This document shows, piece by piece, positions 23,001-35,000 of a stretch of DNA of 64,000 bases. The stretch lies in the NCBI GenBank assembly GCA_009746045.1, contig RPFO01000090.1:1015298-1079297 (forward strand), given 5' to 3'. Under the pieces are notes generated by a model that saw only the letters and a list, made by a program, of their open reading frames with translations, was not told where the DNA came from and made no database searches. This DNA comes from Mesostigma viride (taxonomy: Eukaryota > Streptophyta > Mesostigmatophyceae > Mesostigmatales > Mesostigmataceae). Every line of letters begins with the position of its first letter. The stretch's first letter is position 1. The position numbers were made by a program, and so were the translations under genes.

Positions 23001-26000
23001 GGTTAACAAATTTTAGCCCCGCACCCATGCTGAGCGCAAGGCTGGTGAGGCACTTCTTGTACCGCCATAGCCTCAGCCGTCGGCGCTCAGCCAACGTTTA
23101 CAAGAAAAAAGACCACAACAATGTCACTACGCCGCCAAAGTAGTCAAACTGCCCTAGCACGGGGCTGACATCAGCAACCGAGCTTAACTTAACACGCCAA
23201 CCTGAGAATGTAGCGACACCTACCGTACCACAAAAACAACAACCAATCAAATACCCTTTCCGAAAGGTTCTAATTATCATTCAACAAACCGGTTCAACAA
23301 ACCCGGCCCTGTCAAACTTTAAGCATAAGATTGTTTCGAGATTGTAGCACAATAGGGCCACTGCCCCTACTAACAATTCCAGGTCGCCAGCCATTAGCCA
23401 AATCCGGTTACATCTGCCAAACCCGCCCGGTTCAGCCGACCATCCAGGCGGCTCCCGTGAGCGGCCTTATTCCCCGCCTCACTTCGAGAAACTCTTTTCA
23501 AAGAAATCCGATACTCGTATTTTCAGGCCCCACGTATTGACGCACGTACTGTTTATATTATATTTGCCAACCCGGCTACTAACTGTACTTATTTTGTTTG
23601 TGTATGTTTACATTTTTTCTACGAGCTTTCACCTTCCGAGTTGCATGAAGTGTCATAAAATTCACAAATAAGTGAATGTATATAGTTCAGCTAGGCCTAG
23701 CTCGCAGCACTGCCAGGTTGTCTCATTTATAAAAAAGATAGGCCTGCATTAGTATCATGGTACGTTTAAGGGTTCGGAAGGCATTTTATTATATCGTAGC
23801 ATATGTTGCTACAACATGTAGGAAGTTACGCAAAAACGTTTGTAGTTGCTACCTCCTTTTGTTTTGTATCTCTGTTCGTAGCACGTTGTTTTGGCTTGCT
23901 GGGTTGCATAGCTTTTTCGAAAATTCTCCTGTGATCCGTTGCAATGATCTCGTGGCATTTTCTGGGGACTGTCAGTTGCCGGAAAAAAAATTAATGGTAC
24001 ATGGACCATGCTGTATTGCATATCTTGACTGTTGAATGAGTCTTTTGTTATTATATTCTGAATGCGAGGATGCGAGGATGGATGAAGAGAATGCGAGGAA
24101 TTGTAAAAGCTGTTTGTGTCTTTCAGATATCTTTAAAACAATTCATGGGTTGTCTGCATATTTTAATTCAAGTCTGCATTGAAGTAGTTTAAAGTTTTAC
24201 GGAATCTTTTTACGGAATCAGGTAAGACTACTTTTCATGCATGTGCAAGCCATTGAATTCTGAGACTGTGGCATGTTATGTATATAGGAGAATCTTACTT
24301 ACATATCGTATACATGTCTCCTTTATTAATAAATTAATCCATGTTTCTTACAGTAATCAGTTGCAAACTAAAATTAATCTGACATTTTTATGAGGAAGAT
24401 TTTTGTTTATTAGATGCAAGCTGAAGCTCGCCACAGTTTATCCTAATTCCCATGATGAGTTGGGATAAAAAATTAAATCGGTTTTTCTCTGAATATAGTT
24501 TAATTAACGCATGCGGGAAAGATAGCCTGGCCGCTTTAGAAGCCTTGGTCTGCATGTGGAAGGTTGTCTGCGACATGGGCTGACTAATTCGATCTGTACA
24601 AAGGATTAATTCATGCTCGTCTGAATTTTCCTTGGATTACCCGGTTGTTTATAAGGGTCGGTGGCTATTAATTAGTGGTCCGAGAAAATTATTCGTAGGT
24701 TCTATACAACTTGCTTGCAAAGATTCGTATTTGGTTGCACCGGCTGAGACTAGCTGGGGACCTGTAGGGTCTGCTGGTTGCTTAACGAATCTTCGACTGA
24801 TTTGGTTCTTTTAGTGAGTCGTGATTAATTATTGTATAGTGGACTCGGACCGGCCCAAGGGCTCGATGGCCGAGTTTTATGTTCAATGGCAGTCTTGAGA
24901 ACCTTGTACGACTACCTGTATGGTTAGCGCACTAGCCCGGGGGTGCGTGGCCACGTTATTTATAGTGGCGTTTTCAGCACTGTTCAGGCCGGCGTGTGAC
25001 GCATGCCAGACTTGTTACTTAATTTAGGATGATGTCAGCTTGTGGGTCGGCGGACCATGCCTTAAGCAAGCTGTAGCTGCTGGCAATGATCCGCAGTTGT
25101 TTCTTTTCCCTCCCTCCCACCCTGGAGGCTTCTTGCTTCCGCGAGCGGATTGATCAAGAAATCTAGTACCAACTCTAGCTCTAGGTGCAAGCTAGACTTG
25201 AGAAATCTCAATGTTTTGTTATCAACTTCCATTGTTGTAAGTGAAGAATACATATGTGTTACCCGTGGCCGGGTGCTGGTACTACCAAAATTATGGATTC
25301 CATCAGATGTTGATGGCTTTCTTACTTCAATGGGGTTGTCGCCTAGATTTTCTTGAATTTGCTTCCACAGAAGTAGTAAGTTGAAGAACGCTGAAATCCA
25401 GAATTTTTTAGAGTTTTCTTCAATTACACATGAGTTTAAAGTTCTACGGGAAATAACCTTGACAAGTCTCAACAGATGTAGTTGTATGTAGAATAGTATA
25501 TCTTAGACTACCACAACCTCCTGGAGTCGGGGCGTTCCGTACATATATTATAACCTCTACCTTCTTCCTCTTGTCGGGGCTTAATTCCTTATATTGCATG
25601 CCGCTCTCACCTTGGGAATTTATCATTATATATCAATGAATAGACACAACCGTTTTATATATGCTTATCTACCTTGATTTAGTTGATCCATAAAGTCAAT
25701 ACCATGCAAAGTTCTGGGCATAGAATTCAGCAATGATCCTCTGGAACAACACAATCGCTTTATATCTTATGTACCTCACTAAACATCATTATACCTCACT
25801 AAATCGGGGTTCTTTGAACGGAGTTTCTTCTATACGTGAATGCGGGAACAAGAGGCCGCTGGATGAGCGGCTTATAGGTCGCAGTGTTTGCTCGTAGCTG
25901 TTTGGCTAGAGCTTTTGTGATTAGTAGATGCAATATAGTGCATGGTTGAAAAATGAATTAAATAAAATGTGCGTTCCGCGCTTGGGTTGATTATACCCGG

Positions 26001-29000
26001 GCGGAACGGGGCGTGAGGTGCAGTGCCCCTGAAAAGAACAACCTACGCATTATTTAATACTAGCCGTGCAGATTCGGGATATTCTACCCCCGGTCTGTAC
26101 GGTTAGCGTCTTACTAGCATCCACTAAACATAAGGGTTTAATGATGTCAGTTAGCTAGGGATAAGGGAGGTTTTGCGACTAAAAGCCGCTTTGGCTGGTT
26201 TTGTCGGCCTCTTTCTTTGCTCGTTGTCGTTGCGGCGGCAGCCGCAGCTATGGGTGCTGCGGAGCAAAATCCCAAAAGCACTGGTTGCACTGGCCACTTG
26301 GCCAGTGGTGAGACTTCCAGTTGTTAACCGGCCAGGCGTAGTTCCTCGCCCGGTTAACTAAAAGAAAAGAAAAAGATTACCTCCGGTCCGCACCTTTTCC
26401 CCAGCTTGGGGTCTTTGGTGGGCCGGATGCCGTGACAGGTGCTCAACTGTCGCTTGGTCGGCCCAGTGCGCGAGCTGGTGCTCCGTACCTGGGGATGCTT
26501 GCACCCCGGGTTGGAGCCGGATGGCTGGCACTGGCGACCCGTGTCTCGGTCCGCGGCCTGCGGCTTTTTCTTCGGAAATTGCTGCTGGCCAGCAAACTTT
26601 GCAATTGCCTTCCGCCGAGGGGGGGGTGGTTGGGGCTGGGGACGGCGATGGGAAAAGCGTCTAAGCTAGAAATTTTTTCCCCACGCATAGAAACCTCGGG
26701 GGGAATGCGGTCTTGGCTGAACGGACTCTCGTTCAGCCAGGTGCCTGGGGCTGTGGCCTCGGGCATCCGGGCTGGCGGGGCCTGGGCTAGGTCCACGTTT
26801 TTTCTCGAAGCACCCCGGGTCTATGGGGAGACGGCCATAGCGGTACCGACTCGGGGCCCCGAGAGGGGTCATGATAGGCTGGCCGTGCGCAATCGCAGTG
26901 CAAATGCGCTGGGCCTTTTTGGGCCTGGCCATGCATCCACAGCCGCCGGGCACACGCCTCCCGATGTGGGGGGGCTCCCGTTTTGCGGCAGGGCGGTCAC
27001 TTGTGACAACGAGCAAGGTGGAGTGCGGCTTCAAGGGAAGGCCAGGGCGGGGGTGATTGGGCAACGTACTTCATGAAGGGCCTTGAACGGCGTGCCTCCG
27101 GGCATGTCAATTAGTGTCACATGTATGCTTCCACTTATTGTTTTAATGAAGATGCTGGTTTTTGTGGGAGCTACGTGGGACATGAATCGGGGTTCTTTGA
27201 ACGGAGTTTCTTCTATACGTGAATGCGGGAACAAGAGGCCGCTGGATGAGCGGCTTATAGGTCGCAGTGTTTACTCGTAGCTGTTTGGCTAGAGCTTTTG
27301 TGATTAGTAGATGCAATATAGTGCATGGTTGAAAAATGAATTAAATAAAATGTGCGTTCCGCGCTTGGGTTGATTATACCCGGGCGGAACGGGGCGTGAG
27401 GTGCAGTGCCCCTGAAAAGAACAACCTACGCATTATTTAATACTAGCCGTGCAGATTCGGGATATTCTACCCCCGGTCTGTACGGTTAGCGTCTTACTAG
27501 CATCCACTAAACATAAGGGTTTAATGATGTCAGTTAGCTAGGGATAAGGGAGGTTTTGCGACTAAAAGCCGCTCTGGCTGGTTTTGTCGGCCTCTTTCTT
27601 TGCTCCCCACCCACCCACCCTTGTCTTGGTTGCCTCTAGGGCAACGTACTTCATGAAGGGCCTTGAACGGCGTGCCTCCGGGCATGTCAATTAGTGTCAC
27701 ATGTATGCTTCCACTTATTGTTTTAATGAAGATGCTGGTTTTTGTGGGAGCTACGTGGGACATGAATACTATCATAGTATTCACGATGTATATATTCCTT
27801 CACTTCTATTTAAAAAGAAGATGTGAGCTAGAATGAATGTTTACTGTACTAAACGCTGCATCCATGCTGAGTTCCATGCTTATTTTGATTTGGAACGGTG
27901 TGCAGGACTGGACGAGTTTGCGTGCCGGGTGTATCATCATTGACTGCGCCAGAAATTCGCCTGTGTACAGCTCAGGGCGAATCTATCTGCGCATGCCTAC
28001 TAATATCAGTCCCTAGCTGGTCTCCCTGGCACATCATCTGTTTAAATGTACACATGCGTCCACACTGATCAATCCCCCAGGCTTGGAAACCCAGCAGCCC
28101 TTATCCACTGAAGACGATGGAGGGCCACTCTGGCGCAGTAGAGTCCCTGGTCATGCACGCAGGGTACCTGTACTCGGCATCTGACGATGGCACGGTCCGG
28201 AAATGGAACGAGTTCGGCATCTGTGTGGCCGTTTTGGAGGGGCACACGGAGACCGTCAAGGTGAAAGCTACTTTGATAATACTAAGTAATAATAATTGCC
28301 ATAACTACAGTACATGTACAGAATGCCTGGCCAGCATGATGATGGGCGCAAGCTAGACGGGATTACTACTGTCTAGATACGTTAGTCATATTGCTTCAAC
28401 AACACATATACTCATATTACTTATGAACGCCAAATTCGGTAATTGGCTTTTTTAAGATACTGCTATGTTTAATGCCGCTTCGGTGAATTGGTGTACTTAG
28501 ACAAATGAAATCACGATTTGCATTTTTTTTTTCTGAATTTGTGCTTAGTATGATTGAAAGCTGAGCTCTTATCGTACCTATAATATAATCCCGATTGAAC
28601 TGGCCTTACCTCTGCGCCCTAGGTAACAGAAAACAGTAATCAAATTACTATTTATTTCAAACCCGCTACTTTGTAATTTGTCGACTTTCACTTGGCGAAA
28701 GGGAAAGATCTACTGCCGCAGAGACTCAGTGTATGGTTATAGTTGGTGTCCGGCCAAATTCAGATATGTGTGGTGACTTCTGAACGTGCGAAAGGCAGTC
28801 TGCCATGGCAGTATTGTATTATGTGGGGCGCTTGTGGCAGGCTGCCTGCTGGGTTGGAGGTTTTCTTGTTTGGTATGTGTCATATTGACCATCATGCCAT
28901 GAACGACTTATACTCATGCAGCCCGTTACTATGCCTTGGGCCAGTCTATGCCTAGCACACTGAGTCAATGTGTACATGCCCGTGCGTGGTATACATGTGG

Positions 29001-32000
29001 CATGCTTGAGTGGCAGCACTGTCAGTCAATTATGCTTGTACACGTACTTTGCTATTTCCGGGTTACAGTAATACTCACTTTCTACGTAAATTTAAGGTCT
29101 AAAGCATGTACGTACTTGTATAATGTGCTCTGCTAAATGGGAGGACCAAACCCCTCCTAAATCTAAAAATTAGGTAATCAATAGCATGTACTTTATGGAA
29201 GTTGTTCAAGTGACATTAATTGTACTAGCCATTTCCCCATAATAATTTTGCCTGGATGTTTCTTTAATTGTGTATATTAATCATTTTTTATCAATACATA
29301 TGCTGTACATATATGCCGTGTAGATAAGTGACTGCATGTTTTCTTTAGGTTCAATACGCAACTACTCCCCGCTTTTCTCAGCAACTCCATTAAAACTATT
29401 TTAAAATTAGCTAAGGAAGTATTCAAGTATGGAGTACGCATAATATAGTATAGCTACTCAAATTCGCTTTTTGGTCGACCGTTCCTCCTTTGCTTGCTTA
29501 AGAATTCTCGGACCCCTCATACATGCTGATCTTTGGCCCCCCGCCACGTGCGCGCAGGTCCTGGCTGCTGACCCTCTGTATCTATACAGCGGCTCCTATG
29601 ATGGGACAATAAAGGTGAGTGAGCGGTGAGCGGTACACACCTGTGAGTGGTGTTACGGTGACGTACTCCGAAGAGTGTGCGATGGACCAGCTGAGGTCGA
29701 GCACAGGTCTGAGGGGAATAATAGGGCTATTTACTTCTCTGGGTAACGCTGTGGTGAAGGGGCAGCAAGCAATTGATCATGTTTGTATGCGAGAAGTGTA
29801 TGTGCGAAGGGTTCACTTGGTTGATCTTGAATAACCACACCCCTTCAGGACTGTCCATATGTGGTAATGGCGTGGGCAGTACCTATGTAGCTTGATGAGA
29901 GCCACTATAGGCAGAGCACGTACTGTACATTCATGATCACGATCGAAAGGCGTGTAGAATTAGAATGCACAGACACCAGAGTTCAGTGACTGTAATGTAG
30001 CGGCGACTGCAGTGCGTAATTGTCTTGGGCTGCCCTGACAGCTGCTGTAAAGGGAGCTCGAAATCAAATTGTGCGATTGGAATTAAGATCTGCTATAAGG
30101 AATGATGTCAGAGTGTGGTAATTAAGAGCCAGATATGTGGTAAGAGCCCAGACTCGTGGTAAGGAATCAGCTCTGAGGTAATAAGTCAGATCCCTGGTAA
30201 AACCTATAGACCTCTTTGTAATAGAGTAGATGACTGTGGCAAGGAGATCTCTGGTAAGATCCAGATCTGTGGTAACGAACCAGATTCCTGCATGGTAGAC
30301 TACTAAAGAACCAGATCTGTGGAAATAAGCCAGATCCGTGCCAGGTAAAGACTAGAAGAAATTCATGGTATAAAGGAGATGTCTGGTCAACGACAGATCT
30401 GTGGTAAGAAGTCACATTTGCGGTAATATGTCAGGTGATTCCATGGTAAGGAATATAAGAAGTTCTTCATGGTGCACAGTAAACAGGGGATTGGTGGGAA
30501 GGAGATCTACCTCTGGTATCAAAAGAACCCGATTTGTGGTGAAAAAATCAGATCTGTGGAAGTACACAAGTCAGGACCTAATGGTAATTAAGGGCTTATG
30601 AGATCCATCTATGGTATGAGCACGTTCTGTGGGTCGTTAAGGGAGATCTGTGGTAAAAGCCACATCTGTGGCAGGAAGTCACATTTGTGGTAAGAAATAA
30701 GAGATTGATTTAGCAATGAATAGATTGATTTAACAATTAAAAGGTGAGGGTCCTTTGATGCCAGACCCCCCCAAACCATAACGTGGAATATTAACATGCA
30801 AAGCTGGCCTGGGCCCGGCAGCCAAACAATGATGCGACCTGTGGCCGGAGTGCCTCGATCCGCCACAAGCAAGAGTCACCCCAAGAAGCCCAAGGTATTC
30901 GAGGGGCCGGATCCTGATCAATAGTCAACAACCAGCTGAAGCGCTCCACGGGCTAGACTACATTATTAGCCATAATATAAAGTCACACCCAATGATGTTC
31001 GGGTGTCAATGCAACCTGGACACGCCTAGCCATTGTGCCACGCCAATGCAGGGTAGAACGTAGTGATGCCTATAGTCTAACCAGTAGCCAACAGACATCC
31101 GCCAGCCTAGCTATGTGCCTCGAGCGCCTACCACTGCCTACTTGCTCACGTCACCGTAGTAATGCCATGCGCACATGGGTCATAGTGCAGCCACATGGGA
31201 TGCTGGATCGTTTCGACGGTCCTATTGGGCACCCTGTGGCATGCCTGTGGCATGAGGGAAGGGGCGGGTCACTGCCCCCCTACCCGTTGTGCACAGGGAT
31301 TAAAATCACTCTGGTGCTCCGTGACTCCCCATCGGGAGCACGTGTTTAATTAAATTAATTAGTTAATTAATTAGTTAACCTTTAGAGCCTGGGAGACAAA
31401 ATTAAATATTACACATATCGACAAGTGCCACAAAATTTGAGCTCATTCTGACAACGAACGTGAGAGGAGGAGCGTTTGGCACTTGGCCACCTGTGCAGAA
31501 GCTAAGGAAGGCAATAGTGAGTATTAAGGCACCCTAGCACTTCCTATGCCATCCAAGACGTGATGGTGCACACCCCCACACCCCCTAGTTACGTACGTCA
31601 TGCTGAGCGCCCCCCCCCCCCCCCCTATATACATGATGGTGAGCCTCCCCCCCCCCCCTTTTACGTACGTCGTACATGATGGTGAGCCCCCCCCCGCCCC
31701 CCCCTTACGTAGTACGTGATGGTGAGCACCCCCACCCCACCCCTTACGTGATGGTGCGCCTCCCCCCGGCCCCCCCTTACGCACATGATGGTGAGCCTAC
31801 CCCCCACCCCCTTAAGTACGTGATGGTGAGCGCCCCCCCCTCCCCCCGCCGCCCCTTAAGGTACGTGATGGTGAGCCCCCCCCCGCCCCCCCCTTCGTAC
31901 GTGATGGCGAGCACCCCCACCCCACCCCTTACGTACGTGATGGTGAGCCTCCCCCGGCCCCCCCTTACGTACATACGTGATGGCGAGCACCCCCACCCCA

Positions 32001-35000
32001 CCCCTTACGTACGTGATGGTGAGCACCCCCACCCCACCCTTTTACGTACGTGATGGCGAGCCTTCCCCCCCACCCCCTCATCTTGTTTCGTTTAAGTGGC
32101 CAGCCGGAGCGGCTGCTTAGGTTTTAGCGGGCAAGACTGTGTTCAAAGCGCGACATTGGTGGATCACTTGGGGGACTTGGGTTTCCCCGCGAAACTCCAA
32201 CCGCACGTTCAGATTAATTCCAAATCTCAAGTAAAGTTCGGCGGAACTTTCTGAATGGGGGCAGTTGACGAGCAGCATTCCTCTGGACGAATGAATTGCG
32301 TTCCATACTTGCGCAAAATTTTGAAAGGTAGCTTGCGTGCAGCCCTATGTACTAAAATTTGCGCGAAGTGTGGGACTGAAAATTCGTAACGGAAACGTTT
32401 TGGTAGTTGCCGTCACTTCATTTTGCGCAAAGTGTTGGACTGAAAATTCGTAACGGAAATTTTTTGGTAGTTGGCGTCACTTCCTTTCGTTCGACTGAAA
32501 ATTCGCTGAATTCGCACCGTAGCCTAATTTTTAGTACCTCGAAGTGACGGAGCACCTAAAAATTTGCCCACAAGTACACTTGGCAGCGCTCTCACTGGGG
32601 AAAATTGTACAGCCGCTCCGGCGGGCCACTTGAACGAATTGTAATGCTTGCGCACGTGATGGTGAGCCTCCCCCCGGCCCCCCCTTACGTACATACGTGA
32701 TGGCGAGCACCCCCACCCCACCCCTTACGTACGTGATGGCGAGCACCCCCAACCCACGCCTTACGTAGTACGTGATGGCGAGCACCCCCACCCCACCCCT
32801 TACGTACGTGATGGCGAGCACCCCCACCCCACCCCTTACGTACGTGATGGCGAGCACCCCCACCCCACCCCTTACGTACGTGATGGCGAGCACCCCCACC
32901 CCACCCCTTACGTACGTGATGGCGAGCACCCCCACCCCACCCCTTACGTACGTGATGGCGAGCACCCCCACCCCACCCCTTACGTACGTGATGGTGAGCC
33001 TCCCCCCGGCGCCCAAGGTTACGTACGTGATGGTGAGCACCCCCACCCTGGGCACCCCTTACGTACACCCTGGGCACCCCTGTACGTGATGGCGAGCACC
33101 CCCACCCCACCCCTTACGCATGTGATGGTGAGCCTTCCCCCCCACCCCCAGGGCTACGTCCGTGATGGTGAGCCACCCCACCCCACCCCCTACGTACGTG
33201 GTGGTGAGCCTCCCCCCTCCCCCTTACTGTACGTACGTGGTGGTGAGCCTCCCCCCTCCCCCTTACTGTACGTACGTGATGGTGAGCGCCCCCACCGCCC
33301 CTTAGGTACGTGATGGTGAGCACCCCCACCCCTTCTTTTACGTACGTAGTGATGGGGGCTCCAAAGCACGCCAACTTCGACCACAGCGTACAAGGGGGTG
33401 GCTGGGCACACACCTCGTGTGCCCTTGCCTTACCTCGGCACAGGCAACATTACCCTTGTGTGCATAGCGATGAGGTAGCTAGCTCTACATGGCTAGCCAA
33501 CACTTATAAAGCATATCCCAGGCTCATGGTGCGTCATCATTTCAAAACCAAGCTGTCCAATGCAGATACATTCTAGAAATCCTGGCATATCCACTTATTG
33601 CCCAACCACTTTGAGGGGAACAACAGACAGTCCACAGAGAAAGCATACTTAGCATACAATTGCTGCGTGCCAGGGCTTCTTACCATGGTTACTTTGCCTT
33701 GCTAGCATATGGTAGGGCTTTCCCATAATTCAGTGGGAGGGAGGCCAACAAAATATGTGACTCCTACCTACATGCAGTTCCACCCATGCAGTATGCCCCT
33801 CAGAAACCCCACTATCGCCTAAGTTTCTTTCCAGAGTAGTAATTGTTTGCTAAGAAGTATTTAAGCTGCTGATAAGGAAGGCTGCGTCAGTATTCACATA
33901 AAACTGAGTGCTGTTAGTAAACCCTTCCAAGAAACTGCTCAACAAAATCCCCGACAACTTGCCGACATATGCCACGCTTTGACACGTCCCAACCATGCAA
34001 CCTAGATAAAAACACTAAAAGCTGCCAGGAATCTGGCGATGCGCAGCACTCAATGGCATGCTACCTGGCGTTTCTACTGCACAGAAAGCAGCCCAAAACT
34101 TACGTTGATAACCCTGTAAGGAAGCGAAATATTTATGAATGTAAAAGGTGACGTTTAGCACACGTTTGTACCTGTACCGGCGTTGTCCTTCGCTCAGCGC
34201 GGCGCAAGAAAGACCAACCTTCCATGGGAAGATAGAACGCGCATCCTGCGAGCCTGGAGAGTGTCTTACCGACATCTGAAGATGGAAATCTTGCCGAAAC
34301 CCAGCAATTTTTAAAAAGCATTACTAATAACAATGTAAACGCATCCTTGGATCATGCTATGTAATTGAGGCCCATGAATTAATTAACAATCATTTTCTAT
34401 TATGGGCGTTGAGGCCCATAATACCTTACAATCACCGCCGCTAACGTGCATTCTAATTTATTCCTCGCGACGAAATTTTCAGATTGGACCCCTGTAGCGA
34501 TGGTCATCAATAATATCATCGACATTGCAAAACACACATAAACTCATCGTCTTTAAGATTTGCGCATTTTCTCTGCATTCCGCATGATAATTTTGTCTAG
34601 TTTGCCTGAAAGCACGTCGCCATGGCCAGCTCCGGTAGGCCGGGTGCGCGCACTGTGCACCACTTTTTCACGGTACGGACGTGTACCGTGAATTTTTTCG
34701 GCGCCAAAAAATTCGCGCGGGGACCGTCACCTTAGTTAATGAATTAATTAGTTGGTAATGTATGTAAAAGAGGAGATTTTTCGGTAAGAACCCTAATGGT
34801 AAAAAGTAAATATTGCGGTAAAGGAATACGTGAAGTAGCAGTTGTGGTTAGCTGTAACCTTTTTGTTGGGGTATGTGAGTTTCTTCACTCAGAGCCAGAG
34901 GTAAGAGTTCCCACACGAGCGTGGTGCCTGTTACCTGAGCGCCACATAACTTTTTGGTACGTGACGTGCGCAGCATCATCCCTTCTTACCACCAAGTAAT

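Larger units (their letters stand above)
21515..23512 (-). mobile_element. Split-direct-repeat element, copy 1 (minus)
   Basis: On the minus strand the order is A1 (23512-23100), internal region (23099-22217), B1 (22216-22091), A2 (22091-21679), B2 (21641-21515). The two A copies are 413 bp each and the two B copies about 126 bp each; each pair looks nearly identical by eye. B1 and A2 are directly joined. This A-internal-B-A-B layout is the split direct repeat of tyrosine-recombinase retrotransposons (PAT/Kangaroo, Ngaro) and of Chlamydomonas TOC1. The internal region of about 880 bp has no recognisable RT or recombinase, so the copy is non-autonomous. Confidence 0.75.
25802..27767 (+). mobile_element. 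Split-direct-repeat element, copy 2 (plus)
   Basis: The order on the plus strand is A1 (25802-26222), internal (26223-27058), B1 (27059-27187), A2 (27185-27605), a 33-bp C-rich spacer, and B2 (27639-27767). Both A copies are 421 bp and differ at about two sites; both B copies are 129 bp. B shares TGTATGC-T-C-ACTTATTGTTTTAA...GATGCTGG with copy 1, so the two elements are related and lie in opposite orientation. The internal region is GC-rich with an open frame at 26432-27076 that matches nothing I know, so I do not call it a gene. Confidence 0.8.

Noticed and set aside
26432-27076. 214-codon open frame in split-direct-repeat copy 2
   Set aside because: High GC keeps several frames open here; no motif, and copy 1 has no equivalent frame. 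Not called as a gene.
31524-33413. Regular 36-bp repeats suggesting a CRISPR-like array
   Set aside because: The units are directly abutting, without unique spacers, and the context is a eukaryotic intron; it is a minisatellite.
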